From: Candidatus Kapaibacterium thiocyanatum
Lineage (GTDB): Bacteria > Bacteroidota > Ignavibacteria > Kapaibacteriales > Kapaibacteriaceae
Assembly: GCA_001899175.1 (NCBI GenBank)
Contig: MKVH01000002.1
Location: forward strand, 124,001 to 188,000
Length of the DNA stretch: 64,000 nt
Direction of reading: 5' to 3'
The position numbers were made by a program, and so were the translations under genes. This document shows, piece by piece, positions 1-8,511 of this stretch (its first letter is position 1; each line of letters begins with the position of its first letter). Below the pieces are notes generated by a model. It saw only the letters and a list, made by a program, of their open reading frames with translations, was not told the origin of the DNA and searched no databases.

Positions 1-433
1 GTGCGCCTTGCTGATCAAGTACGCGAAGCAGTTGAAGCCTGCCGACCTGCCGGTGATCGAGAGCATGATCACGTCGAACAGCTGGTGGGATACCGTCGAC
101 ATGCTTTCGTCCAAGATCGCCGCCGCCATCGTACGTGCCGATCCGGGGCTGCGGACATCGATCGCATCGAAATGGATCGAAGACGATAATTTCTGGCTGC
201 AACGATCGGCCATCCTCCTGCAACTGCACTACAAGCTCGATACCGATCCAGAGCTGCTCTTCCGGTGCATTATGCGTCGTGCCGACAGCACGGAGTTCTT
301 CGTCCGGAAAGGGGCCGGATGGGCGCTGAGGGAATATTCCAAGATCGATCCGAAGATCGTGCGCACGTTCATCGATGCACACTACGACGAGCTGTCGAGC
401 CTGACGGTCCGCGAGGGATCCAGATACTGCTGA
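1..433 (+). CDS. DNA alkylation repair protein, AlkD-like (5' end outside window)
   Basis: C-terminal part of an AlkD-type DNA glycosylase-like protein built of helical ALK/HEAT repeats. The frame is already open at base 2, so the start lies to the left of the window and about 140 residues are visible. The stretch reads as antiparallel helix pairs typical of this family (SWWDTVDMLSSK, WLQRSAILLQ, FVRKGAGWALREYSK) and ends in the family-like REGSRY. Members of this family remove bulky or positively charged alkylated bases by recognising the backbone. The conserved WALREYSK helix is intact, so nothing suggests decay. It converges on the cation-efflux gene with a gap of about 20 bp. A second alkylation-repair-type gene lies at 8989-10077. 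Assignment is by remembered family motifs. Confidence 0.85.
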   Translation, partial: CALLIKYAKQLKPADLPVIESMITSNSWWDTVDMLSSKIAAAIVRADPGLRTSIASKWIEDDNFWLQRSAILLQLHYKLDTDPELLFRCIMRRADSTEFFVRKGAGWALREYSKIDPKIVRTFIDAHYDELSSLTVREGSRYC

Positions 434-454
434 CCATCGACATGCTGCGTGCGA

Positions 455-1342
455 TCAGATATGATCGTGGGGCAGGGTCGTCGGTTCTAGGTGCGTGAAT
501 ATTTCCGTCGGGAGGGGAATACGGGCGCGGAGCCGCTCCTCGGCGAGCGTCGCCAGGTTGTGTGCCGAGGCGATGGGCAGCTCATCGTTGAAGGTCATGT
601 GGAAATCGATATGGACGCGTGCGCCCGTTTCACGCAGGCGGAATCGATGGTAACTGGCATCGTGTTCCGAGCAGAATGCATCCAGCTCGGCCTTGGCCAC
701 AAGTTCCAGTTGTTCGTTGGTGCGATCCATCAGACCGTTCACGGACGCCTTCATCAGTGAAGAACCTTCGCGGATGATGTTGAGGCCGAACAATAAGGCC
801 AGGATAGGATCGAGAATCAGCCAGCCGGTGAAATGAGCCATGAGCAGCCCGATGACGGCGCCAGCGCTCGTCCATGCATCGGTAAGGATATGCTTGCCGT
901 TGGCCCTGATGACGAGTGAGTTCTCACGGCGTCCGGTACGGACCAGATACCAGCCCAGGCATGCGTTCACCGCGCCGGCTGCGCCGGTGATGGCCGCGCC
1001 GGTGCCGATGCGTTCCAGGGTGACGCCGTGGATCAGTTTGTCGATGGCCGTTACGACGATGACGCCTGCGGCAAGGATGATCAGGCCACCTTCCAGACCG
1101 GCCGAAAAGAAGCCTATCTTCTCGTGCCCGTAATGATGCTGATCATCGGGTGGGCGATACATGACCCGTAGCGAGTACGAGGCGAAAACCACCGCGATGA
1201 TATGGACGACGCTTTCGGCTGCATCCGAAAAGATGGCGACCGAGCCGGTCAACATGTATGCCAGCCATTTTGCGCCCAGCATCAACATCCCCACGGTAAG
1301 GGAGATGTTCATGGCCCGTGTCTCGACGATCGGTGGCTTCAT
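455..1342 (-). CDS. Cation diffusion facilitator (CDF) family metal exporter
   Basis: Inner-membrane divalent-metal/proton antiporter of 295 residues. Six hydrophobic segments are visible. The TM2 motif FSDAAES (D40) and the TM5 motif HILTD (H151, D155) are the positions that form the transport metal site in CDF proteins. TM2 has H47 where many homologues have N or D, so selectivity (Zn, Fe, Mn, Co) cannot be read with confidence. A cytoplasmic C-terminal domain of about 90 residues ends in a short His/Asp tail (PHDHI). The gene lies 7 bp downstream of rho on the same strand, so it may be read through from rho or transcribed separately. No adjacent metal regulator is seen. Confidence 0.9.
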   Translation of the reverse strand: MKPPIVETRAMNISLTVGMLMLGAKWLAYMLTGSVAIFSDAAESVVHIIAVVFASYSLRVMYRPPDDQHHYGHEKIGFFSAGLEGGLIILAAGVIVVTAIDKLIHGVTLERIGTGAAITGAAGAVNACLGWYLVRTGRRENSLVIRANGKHILTDAWTSAGAVIGLLMAHFTGWLILDPILALLFGLNIIREGSSLMKASVNGLMDRTNEQLELVAKAELDAFCSEHDASYHRFRLRETGARVHIDFHMTFNDELPIASAHNLATLAEERLRARIPLPTEIFTHLEPTTLPHDHI

Positions 1343-1349
1343 GCCGATG

Positions 1350-2654
1350 TCACGAGTTCAGCGATTTCAGAAACTCCTGATTGGACTTCGTCGACTTCAT
1401 ACGGTCGAGCAGCGTTTCCATTGCTTCGATCGGCGTGTCCTCGCTGAGAACCTTGCGCAGTACCCATACCTTGGCCAGTTCGTCGGACGTCATGAGGAGC
1501 TCTTCTCGACGCGTACCCGAGCGATTGACATCGATGGCAGGGAAGATGCGGCGCTCGGAGATCTTGCGATCGAGGACGAGTTCCATGTTACCCGTTCCCT
1601 TGAACTCCTCGAAGATCACTTCGTCCATGCGGGAATTCGTTTCCACGAGAGCGGTGGCGATGATCGTGAGCGATCCGCCTTCTTCCACGTTCCGTGCGGC
1701 ACCGAAGAAACGTTTGGGCTTGTGGAGGGCGTTGGCGTCAACACCGCCGGAAAGGAGCTTGCCCGAATGGGGGATGACGGTATTGTGGGCGCGGGCGAGG
1801 CGGGTGATGGAGTCGAGCAGAACGACGACGTCCTGCTTGGCTTCGACGAGACGCTTGGCCTTTTCGAGGACCATGTCGGCGACCTGGACGTGGCGTTCGG
1901 GCGGTTCGTCGAAGGTCGAGGCGATCACTTCCGCGTTGACCGACCGCTGCATGTCGGTGACTTCCTCGGGGCGTTCGTCGATGAGAAGCACGATGAGCTT
2001 CACTTCGGGATGGTTGCGTGCGATGGAGTTGGCGATCTTCTGCAGGAGGATCGTCTTGCCCGCCTTCGGTGGTGATACGATCAGTCCGCGCTGCCCCTTG
2101 CCTACGGGCGATACGAGATCGATGATGCGTGTGCTGAATTCGCTGGCCATCGTTTCGAGGCGGATACGTTCGTCCGGATAGAGTGGCGTGAGATTCTCGA
2201 ACAACGTGCGGTCCCGCATGATCTCCGGCGGAACGTAGTTGATCGTTTCCACCTTCAGCAGGGCGAAGAATCGTTCACCATCCTTCGGGGGGCGAACATA
2301 GCCCTTGACCGTGTCGCCAGTGCGAAGTCCGAAGCGCTTGACCTGCGAGGGCGAGACGTAGATATCGTCCGGCGAGGGAAGATAGTTGTAGTCGGCCGAG
2401 CGCATGAATCCGTAGCCGTCGGGAAGAACTTCGATCACGCCGTTGGAGACGGTGAGGCCTTCGCGGTGCGATTCCTTCATCTCACGCTGGTTCTCGGCCT
2501 CGATGATCTTGAAGATCAGATCCTGCTTGCGCAGATCCTGATAGTCTTCGATTCCGAGTTGGCGAGCGATCTCCGTCAGTTCGGCGATCTTTTTTGACTT
2601 GAGTGCTGGGACGTCGATCAACTTGTCCTGCGTCTCTTGAAGACGTTGTGCCAT
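1350..2654 (-). CDS. rho: Transcription termination factor Rho
   Basis: Hexameric RNA-dependent ATPase that ends transcription at Rho-dependent sites. The chosen start gives 434 residues beginning MAQRLQETQ. An upstream in-frame ATG at 2729 would add 25 residues unlike Rho. The order is an N-terminal Rho-N helical domain ([12 protein letters not shown]), a cold-shock-like RNA-binding domain ([17 protein letters not shown]), then the ATPase with Walker A SPPKAGKT and Walker [14 protein letters not shown], and the Q/R-loop region. All core motifs are intact. The 5' leader is long (about 100-200 nt to the divergent promoter at 2856) and includes a GTCCCG/CGGGAC hairpin at 2790-2806, which could take part in autoregulation as known for rho in other bacteria. 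Confidence 0.97.
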   Translation of the reverse strand: MAQRLQETQDKLIDVPALKSKKIAELTEIARQLGIEDYQDLRKQDLIFKIIEAENQREMKESHREGLTVSNGVIEVLPDGYGFMRSADYNYLPSPDDIYVSPSQVKRFGLRTGDTVKGYVRPPKDGERFFALLKVETINYVPPEIMRDRTLFENLTPLYPDERIRLETMASEFSTRIIDLVSPVGKGQRGLIVSPPKAGKTILLQKIANSIARNHPEVKLIVLLIDERPEEVTDMQRSVNAEVIASTFDEPPERHVQVADMVLEKAKRLVEAKQDVVVLLDSITRLARAHNTVIPHSGKLLSGGVDANALHKPKRFFGAARNVEEGGSLTIIATALVETNSRMDEVIFEEFKGTGNMELVLDRKISERRIFPAIDVNRSGTRREELLMTSDELAKVWVLRKVLSEDTPIEAMETLLDRMKSTKSNQEFLKSLNS

Positions 2655-2855
2655 GAAGCTAGGGAGGTAAACGTAAAACAGGCAGGAGAGGGGGTCGGGC
2701 GTGGGAGCTGCCCGAGCGATGTCGTACAAACATCGTCGATTGGGGTATTCTCTCCAAACAAAAAAACGAAAATGATAAAATTAGCTGCTGTCCCGCTGTC
2801 CGGGACGAGCCGGGAGGCCTACCCGGAACTGGGGATCGTTATCCACAATTATACC

Positions 2856-2887
2856 TTGACAACGGGGTCCCGGGGGTCGTATTTTAG
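2856..2887 (+). promoter_or_regulatory. Promoter upstream of a short transcript
   Basis: A perfect TTGACA (2856-2861) is followed after 18 nt by TATTTTAG (2880-2887). This fits both a classic -35/-10 pair and the TAnnTT-type -7 octamers seen elsewhere in the window. It points away from rho, towards the terminator at 2950-2984, with only about 60 nt between. Confidence 0.55.
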
Positions 2888-2892
2888 TGACT

Positions 2893-2984
2893 CTAGGTGA
2901 CTTCAGCTATGGTGCAAGACAGGCTGTTGCATCTGAGGAGATGAAAGGGAGGTCGTGACATTAGGGGTCACGACCTTTTTTTTT
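2893..2984 (+). ncRNA. Candidate small RNA or short leader-peptide transcript
   Basis: The segment has its own promoter (2856-2887) and ends in a strong intrinsic terminator (2950-2984), giving a transcript of roughly 90 nt between divergent rho and tRNA-His. It contains a possible 11-codon reading frame, ATG at 2909 to TGA at 2944 (MVQDRLLHLRR), preceded by AGGTGA at 2895-2900. It could be an sRNA, a tiny ORF or both. No known RNA family was recognised. Confidence 0.4.
2950..2984 (+). terminator. Intrinsic terminator
   Basis: Perfect 10-bp stem, AGGTCGTGAC (2950-2959) with GTCACGACCT (2967-2976), and a 7-nt loop, followed by an uninterrupted run of T ending at 2984. It is the strongest factor-independent terminator in the window. 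It ends the short transcript and insulates tRNA-His from it. Confidence 0.9.
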
Positions 2985-2985
2985 G

Positions 2986-2993
2986 TATTTTCG
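2986..2993 (+). promoter_or_regulatory. -7-like element for tRNA-His
   Basis: TATTTTCG lies 10 nt before the first tRNA base. The identical octamer precedes dusB at 46703-46710. No clear -33 element was seen because the upstream sequence is the terminator T-run. Confidence 0.45.
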
Positions 2994-3003
2994 TAGCCCA
3001 AAC

Positions 3004-3080
3004 GGCGGATGTAGCTCAGTTGGTAGAGCCCCAGATTGTGACTCTGGTTGTCGCGGGTTCGAGCCCCGTCATTCGCCCCA
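3004..3080 (+). tRNA. tRNA-His (GUG anticodon)
   Basis: Full cloverleaf. The acceptor stem is 3005-3011 with 3070-3076, the D stem is GCTC/GAGC, and the anticodon stem CCAGA/TCTGG carries loop TTGTGAC (anticodon GTG). The T arm has loop TTCGAGC. An extra encoded G-1 at 3004 pairs with C73 at 3077, the identity element of bacterial tRNA-His. The 3' CCA is encoded at 3078-3080, unlike the tRNA-Arg in this window. Confidence 0.97.
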
Positions 3081-3086
3081 CACGCA

Positions 3087-3119
3087 CGCCACGATACCGA
3101 CACGGTAGCCGTGGCGTTT
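3087..3119 (+). terminator. Terminator after tRNA-His
   Basis: Stem CGCCACG (3087-3093) with CGTGGCG (3110-3116) encloses an inner stem TACCG/CGGTA, followed by TTT. It starts 7 nt after the tRNA CCA and would end its transcript. The U tract is short. Confidence 0.65.
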
Positions 3120-3261
3120 CCGTTCGGAGCGGAAGGCACGCGTACGTTCGCCATCTTCAGCGGGGAACGCGATCACAGGTTCATTTGTCGAATCCGGCGG
3201 AAGATATGATCTTGTCATCATGACGGACGACGGTTCCATCCACTGAGGCAGGTCGCGATCC

Positions 3262-4965
3262 ATGGTTGTCTTCATCCTGCATACGCACATGCCCTACGTG
3301 CTGCACCACGGTGCGTGGCCGCACGGCAGCGATTGGTTGTGCGAGGCCACGGCCGAAAGTTATCTGCCCCTGCTGCGGATGTGCGACAGATTACTGGAAG
3401 AAGGGATCAGACCCGGCATCACGCTCGATATCTCACCGGTCCTGTGCGAACAACTGTCCCATCCCGACTTCCCGGTATTGTTCGAAGAATACTGCCGACA
3501 CCGGATGGAGCTCGCCCATGGAGACAGGCCCGTGCTCGAAGCGGAAGGTGCGGAACCGGAGCGCCTCGGTCTTACGGATTACTGGTACCATTGGTACGAG
3601 GACCGGTTGACGGATTTCACGACCTACGGTCGCGACATCGTGGGCACCCTGCGCAGGCTTCAGGATACAGGCGCCATCGAGATCATGACGTGCGGGGTGA
3701 CGCACGGCTATCTGCCCCTGCTGGCGGAAGACGCTTCCGTCGATCTCCAGATACGTCTCGCAACGGACAACTACGAACGGCACTTCGGACGGCGTGCCAG
3801 GGGAATATGGCTTCCCGAATGCGCCTACCGGCCGGCCTATCCATGGAGGACGCTGCTTCCGGTGGCGCCCTATGCCACGACCCGCATGCGCGATTCCGTC
3901 GAACAGGTGATGACGCGCCATGACCTGGGCTTCTTCGTGACCGATGCCGACCCCCTGTCCAGGGCACGGCCACTCGGAATTCGGGGTCCGGACGGCCACA
4001 GGACGCACTACGACGAGACCTACGGAACCGTCCGCGAGCAACTCGACGAACGGTCGACGTACGATCTGTTCAGGGTCGGTGCGGCCGACCATGACGATGC
4101 TCCGTCCGTTGTCGCCTTCGCGCGCAACGTCCAGATCGCATTGCAGGTATGGAGCGGCAAGTCAGGCTATCCCGGCGATCCCGACTATCTCGACTTCCAC
4201 AAGAAATTCCACCGGTCGTCGCTGCGGTACTGGCGCGTGACGGACGTCAAGGCCGACATGGCCTTCAAGCAGGCCTACATACCCGAATGGGCGGCGTCCA
4301 AGGTGCGGGATCATGCCGCGCACTTCGTGAACGTTCTGGAAGTGGCAATAGGGCACAGAAGGAGCACCGTCGATCGCGAGCCTCTGGTCTGTCTGCCCTT
4401 CGATACGGAACTGTTCGGTCATTGGTGGTTCGAAGGCATCGACTTCCTCGAACATGTTCTCCGCGGCATCCACGGCTCGGCCTCGCTCGGTACGTCGACG
4501 GCATCGGAGGCGATGGACGGTATCGGACCCTCCTGCGAAGTGGCCCTGCCGGAATCGTCGTGGGGGCAGGGCGGCGGTCATGACGTATGGATGAATCCCG
4601 ATACGCAATGGACGTGGGAAAGGGAATATGCGATCGAGCACAGGATGCGGATGCTGAGCGAAAAGCATCCGATGACGACGTGGGATGCCACCATGCGTCG
4701 GATCATGATGAATGCCTTGCGTGAGATGCTGCTGGCCCAGGCCTCGGACTGGCAGTTCCTGATCACGAATTTCTCCGCGCGGGACTATGCCACGATGCGG
4801 TTCCACAATCATGCCGATGAAGCCATGCGCTTCTGCGATATGGCCGAACGCTACATGGTGTCGTCGAAGCTGCAGACGGCCGATGTCGAGATGCTGAGAG
4901 CGACCGAGGAACGCGACGGTATCCTGGAACCTGAACTTCTGCGCCTTCTGCGTTCGGAGCCGTAA
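3262..4965 (+). CDS. GH57 1,4-alpha-glucan branching enzyme-like protein
   Basis: Family 57 glycoside hydrolase of 567 residues. Such enzymes rearrange alpha-1,4-glucan, here most likely by creating alpha-1,6 branches during glycogen synthesis. The N-terminal strand motif HTHMPYV is typical of GH57. The nucleophile motif is WLPECAY (E186) and the acid motif PFDTELFGHWWFEG (D381); both match GH57 branching enzymes rather than GH57 amylopullulanases. A C-terminal helical region contains ASDWQFLITNFSARDYA, also typical of the branching enzymes. No signal peptide is seen, so it should be cytoplasmic. It ends 9 bp before the HAD-UbiA gene, but a promoter-like element overlaps its stop codon, so the two may not be one operon. 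Confidence 0.9.
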   Translation: MVVFILHTHMPYVLHHGAWPHGSDWLCEATAESYLPLLRMCDRLLEEGIRPGITLDISPVLCEQLSHPDFPVLFEEYCRHRMELAHGDRPVLEAEGAEPERLGLTDYWYHWYEDRLTDFTTYGRDIVGTLRRLQDTGAIEIMTCGVTHGYLPLLAEDASVDLQIRLATDNYERHFGRRARGIWLPECAYRPAYPWRTLLPVAPYATTRMRDSVEQVMTRHDLGFFVTDADPLSRARPLGIRGPDGHRTHYDETYGTVREQLDERSTYDLFRVGAADHDDAPSVVAFARNVQIALQVWSGKSGYPGDPDYLDFHKKFHRSSLRYWRVTDVKADMAFKQAYIPEWAASKVRDHAAHFVNVLEVAIGHRRSTVDREPLVCLPFDTELFGHWWFEGIDFLEHVLRGIHGSASLGTSTASEAMDGIGPSCEVALPESSWGQGGGHDVWMNPDTQWTWEREYAIEHRMRMLSEKHPMTTWDATMRRIMMNALREMLLAQASDWQFLITNFSARDYATMRFHNHADEAMRFCDMAERYMVSSKLQTADVEMLRATEERDGILEPELLRLLRSEP

Positions 4966-4970
4966 CTTCG
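4963..4970 (+). promoter_or_regulatory. -7-like element before HAD-UbiA gene
   Basis: TAACTTCG overlaps the TAA stop codon of the branching enzyme gene and lies 4 nt before the ATG at 4975. The same arrangement precedes many first genes in this window and predicts a leaderless mRNA. Confidence 0.5.
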
Positions 4971-4974
4971 CTGC

Positions 4975-6417
4975 ATGATGGAAACGTCAGGCATCGCTCC
5001 CCAATCGCTCTACGTCGATCTCGACGGAACACTCGTCCGGACGGATACACTGTGGGAGTCGCTGGTCCTGCTTTCCGGTCGCGCACCGTTCAAGGCGCTG
5101 TCGGCCCTTACGGCCATCGGCTCGGGCAGGTCGGCATTCAAGCGTCGCGTGGCCGATGGCATCAGCATCGATCCGGCCAGCCTGCCCTATGACGAAACGC
5201 TCCTGGTCTATCTTCGCGCCGAACACGAGCGTGGACGGCGGATCGTTCTGGCCACGGCTGCACATGAGACCATAGCCCGGAGCGTCGCCGATCATCTCGG
5301 GATGTTCGACGATGTCCTGGCCACCGATGCGCGGGGAAACAACAAGGGCGAGGCGAAGGCCGAACGGATCCGCGAACATGCGGCCGGACGTTCCTGGGCC
5401 TATGCCGGTGACCATGCCGTCGATCTCTCCATCTGGAAGCAGGCCGATGCCGCCGTCGTCGTCACGCACGATCGGAATCTCGTCGAGCAGGCTGCCCGAC
5501 ATACGACCATCGAACGAACATTCATGAAGCAATCCTGGACGCTGGCGGACCTTCTCCGGCAATGGCGCGTACATCAGTGGGTGAAGAACATCCTGCTGTT
5601 TGGGCCGCTGTTCCTCGCGCATCGCATCACGGACCCCGATGCGCTGCTGAACGTCGTGCTCGCCGTCGTCGTCTTCAACGTCGTGGCCTCGGCCGTCTAT
5701 GTCGTGAACGATCTGATGGATCTCGCCAGCGACCGGCGGCATCCCACGAAGCGTCATCGTCCACTCGCATCGGGCGTACTACCCATTCCCGTCGCCCTGG
5801 CATCCGTTCCCGTGCTGCTCGCAGTGGGTACCGTCATCACCACCGTTCTTCTGCCGTGGTCCTTCGCCCTATGGGTGGCGGGCTATGCGGTGATCACGAC
5901 GCTCTATACCTTCGTCCTCAAACGCGTCGCCATCGTCGACGTGCTCACGTTGTCGGGACTCTATACATTGAGAATTCTGGCCGGCGGCGCTGCCGCCGGT
6001 GTGTCGGTATCGCCGTGGCTACTGATGTTCTCCATGTTCCTCTTCACCAGTCTGGCCTTCCTGAAGCGGTATACGGAACTGGTCGACACGGCGGACCGCG
6101 AGGGGACGACGGTCGCAGGACGCGGATACGTACCGGCGGATGCGGACTTCGTGCGGTCCATCGGTCCGGGTGTCGGTCTGATCGCAGTCCTCGTCTTCAC
6201 GCTCTATCTCAACAGTCGCGACGTCCAGATCCTCTACCTGCATCCGCTGCGTCTCTGGTTGCTGGTGCCGTGCCTCCTGTACTGGATCAGCAGATTGTGG
6301 TTCATCGCACACCGACGTGAGATGCACGACGATCCCATCCTCTTCGCCGTGCGCGATCCGATCAGTTATCTCGTCGGCGTCGTGGCCCTGGTCATCATCG
6401 TCATGGCCAGCGTATGA
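4975..6417 (+). CDS. HAD phosphatase-UbiA prenyltransferase fusion (decaprenyl-phosphate phosphoribosyltransferase type)
   Basis: Two-domain protein of 480 residues. Residues 10-185 form a HAD-type phosphatase with DLDGT (D15, D17). Residues 190-480 form an integral-membrane UbiA prenyltransferase with about eight membrane segments and the metal/diphosphate motif VNDLMDLASDRRHPTKRHRP (N245, D249, D253). That motif closely matches mycobacterial Rv3806c, which moves phosphoribose from PRPP onto polyprenyl phosphate; the HAD part would then remove the 5-phosphate, a job done by a separate protein in mycobacteria. It overlaps the DprE1-like gene by ATGA, which supports the pathway assignment. HAD-UbiA fusions are known in other bacteria. 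The substrate is inferred, not seen. Confidence 0.85.
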   Translation: MMETSGIAPQSLYVDLDGTLVRTDTLWESLVLLSGRAPFKALSALTAIGSGRSAFKRRVADGISIDPASLPYDETLLVYLRAEHERGRRIVLATAAHETIARSVADHLGMFDDVLATDARGNNKGEAKAERIREHAAGRSWAYAGDHAVDLSIWKQADAAVVVTHDRNLVEQAARHTTIERTFMKQSWTLADLLRQWRVHQWVKNILLFGPLFLAHRITDPDALLNVVLAVVVFNVVASAVYVVNDLMDLASDRRHPTKRHRPLASGVLPIPVALASVPVLLAVGTVITTVLLPWSFALWVAGYAVITTLYTFVLKRVAIVDVLTLSGLYTLRILAGGAAAGVSVSPWLLMFSMFLFTSLAFLKRYTELVDTADREGTTVAGRGYVPADADFVRSIGPGVGLIAVLVFTLYLNSRDVQILYLHPLRLWLLVPCLLYWISRLWFIAHRREMHDDPILFAVRDPISYLVGVVALVIIVMASV

Positions 6418-7751
6418 TGTCGAATGTGACACTGGAATCGTGGGGGCGCTATCCTGCATCCGCACCTGACGGCGTGATGCCCGTGACGTGGAGAGCCGAC
6501 CAGCCTGCATGGAATGCGGCAGATACGTCCGTACTCCCGTACGGAATGGGACGGAGTTATGGCGATGTCTGCCTCAACAACGGTGGAACCCTCCTGCTCA
6601 CACGCGGTCTCGACAGGTTCATCGACTTCGACCCGGTGACCGGAATCATCCGCGCGGAAGCCGGGGTGATCATCGAAGAGCTGCTGCGATTCGTCATGCC
6701 CCACGGCTGGTTCATCCCCGTTACGCCGGGCACGAAGTACGTCACTCTCGGTGGCGCCGTGGCCAACGACGTACATGGGAAGAACCATCACCGGATGGGA
6801 ACGATCGGACGTCATGTGCGTTGCTTCGAACTCGTCCGTTCGGACGGACGCCGTCTGCTGTGTTCGTCCGAATCGCATGCGGACTGGTATGCGGCCACTA
6901 TCGGCGGCATGGGCCTGACCGGCCTCGTCACCTGGGTGGAGCTGCAGTTGATCAGGATCGAGAGTCCGATCGTCGACATGGAGACCATAAAGGTCCGTAC
7001 GCTCGACGAGATCGTGTACTGGACGATGATCTCCGACAAGGACTGGGACTACACCGTATCGTGGATCGACTGCACGAAGGGTGGGGCACAGACAGGGCGG
7101 GGACTGTTCATGCGTGGCAATCACGCACGGTCGGCAGGAGGTATGCGTGTCGATCGCCGTACCGTGGATGGAAGCCTCGTCGACATTCCCGTCGATGCAC
7201 CGAACTGGCTGTTGAACAGATACAGCGTCACCGTCTTCAATCGCCTCTACTTCCATCGTCAGCTCAGGCGTTTCAAACGTTCACGCGTCGGTATCGATCC
7301 GTTCTTCTATCCGCTGGATATCGTCCATGGATGGAACAGACTGTACGGAAAACGCGGAATGCTGCAGTATCAGTGTGTGATTCCCTACAACGGCGATACG
7401 CAACTGATGCGCTCCATTCTGTCGGAGTTCCGCAAGGCCGGCATCGCTTCCTTCCTCGCCGTGCTCAAGATGTTCGGTGACATCGAATCGCCGGGCGTCC
7501 TCTCGTTCCCGAAGCCGGGCCTGACGTTGGCGCTGGACTTCGGCAACGATGGAACAAGCGTCCATCGTGTACTGGACAGGCTCGACGATATGGTGCTGGA
7601 AGCGGGTGGCCGCGTCTACGCAGCCAAGGATGCGCGTATGTCCGCAGCGACCTTCCGTCGTATGTATCCCGAAGCGGAACGCCTCGTTCCCTTCATCGAT
7701 CCCAAATTCTCGAGTTCATTCTGGCGCCGTGTATGGCAGGAGGCAAGATGA
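6414..7751 (+). CDS. dprE1: DprE1-like FAD-dependent decaprenylphosphoryl-ribose 2'-oxidase
   Basis: FAD-linked oxidoreductase of 445 residues with the PCMH/VAO fold. It would oxidise polyprenyl-phospho-ribose at C2' as the first half of the epimerisation to arabinose. The FAD-binding N-terminus shows GMGRSYGD and PGTKYVTLGGAVANDVHGKNHH, and the C-terminus shows AAKDARMSAATFRRMYP, all very close to mycobacterial DprE1. From memory of the DprE1 sequence, the position of the benzothiazinone-reactive Cys387 corresponds to Ala here (PGLTLALDF). It overlaps both neighbours by four bases, so the three genes should be co-translated. It has no membrane segment and probably works at the inner face of the inner membrane. 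Confidence 0.88.
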   Translation: MMSNVTLESWGRYPASAPDGVMPVTWRADQPAWNAADTSVLPYGMGRSYGDVCLNNGGTLLLTRGLDRFIDFDPVTGIIRAEAGVIIEELLRFVMPHGWFIPVTPGTKYVTLGGAVANDVHGKNHHRMGTIGRHVRCFELVRSDGRRLLCSSESHADWYAATIGGMGLTGLVTWVELQLIRIESPIVDMETIKVRTLDEIVYWTMISDKDWDYTVSWIDCTKGGAQTGRGLFMRGNHARSAGGMRVDRRTVDGSLVDIPVDAPNWLLNRYSVTVFNRLYFHRQLRRFKRSRVGIDPFFYPLDIVHGWNRLYGKRGMLQYQCVIPYNGDTQLMRSILSEFRKAGIASFLAVLKMFGDIESPGVLSFPKPGLTLALDFGNDGTSVHRVLDRLDDMVLEAGGRVYAAKDARMSAATFRRMYPEAERLVPFIDPKFSSSFWRRVWQEAR

Positions 7752-8497
7752 GTCAGGACATGCCACGTATCGTCATCGTCGGCGCTACATCGGCCATCGC
7801 TACGCATGTGGCCCGGCGGTTCGCGGAACGCCATGCCCATCTCGTCCTGGTCGCCCGCAACGAGGAGCATCTCCGCGCCGTCGCCGAGGACCTGAAGGTC
7901 CGTGGTGCTTCCGCCGTCGATCTCTACGTGGCCGACCTTCGCATGAAGGCAGCGCATCAGGACCTCGTCGACCGCAGCGTGACCATTCTCGGTACCATCG
8001 ATGCCGTCCTGATCGCACACGGTGTCCTGCCCGATCAGGACGAGTGCGACGAAGACGTGGACAAGGCCATCGATACACTGATGACCAATGCGCTCAGTGC
8101 CGTATCCATCATGCAGAGATTCGCCCTCGTGATGAAGAAGCAGGGCCGTGGGGTACTCGCCGTGATCTCGTCCGTGGCCGGCGAACGCGGACGTCCGAGC
8201 AACTATACCTACGGAGCGGCCAAGTCACTGGTGACGCAGTATGCGTCGGGTCTGCGTGCCCGCCTCCGGGGTACCGGAGTTCACGTCCTTACCGTGAAAC
8301 CCGGTTTCGTCGATACGCCGATGACGGCCCATCTTCCAAAGAATATGCTGTTCGCGGCACCGTCACACGTGGCCGATGCCATCGTGCGGGGAATGCGGCA
8401 GCGAACGCCGGTGATCTACGTCCCGTGGTTCTGGCGCCCGATCATGGCCATCGTTCGTGCGATTCCCGAACGACTGTTCATGCGGCTCAAGTCGTGA
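7748..8497 (+). CDS. dprE2: DprE2-like short-chain dehydrogenase
   Basis: Short-chain dehydrogenase/reductase of 249 residues that would reduce the DprE1 keto product with NAD(P)H to give polyprenyl-phospho-arabinose. The cofactor motif is IVGATSAIATHVA, the active-site serine lies in AVISSVAGERG and the catalytic pair in YTYGAAK. The start was set at 7748 because it has AGGAGG at 7738-7743 and forms the same ATGA overlap as the preceding gene pair; an in-frame ATG at 7733 lacks a ribosome site. The C-terminus carries a hydrophobic stretch (FWRPIMAIVRAIPERLFMRL) that may hold it at the membrane, as in mycobacterial DprE2. It is the last gene of the operon. Confidence 0.87.
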   Translation: MSQDMPRIVIVGATSAIATHVARRFAERHAHLVLVARNEEHLRAVAEDLKVRGASAVDLYVADLRMKAAHQDLVDRSVTILGTIDAVLIAHGVLPDQDECDEDVDKAIDTLMTNALSAVSIMQRFALVMKKQGRGVLAVISSVAGERGRPSNYTYGAAKSLVTQYASGLRARLRGTGVHVLTVKPGFVDTPMTAHLPKNMLFAAPSHVADAIVRGMRQRTPVIYVPWFWRPIMAIVRAIPERLFMRLKS

Positions 8498-8511
8498 CGC
8501 CGACCGGGAGA

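Noticed and set aside
3220-3246. 8-codon upstream frame before the branching enzyme gene
   Set aside because: It has no ribosome site and is too short to distinguish from chance. No link to regulation could be shown.
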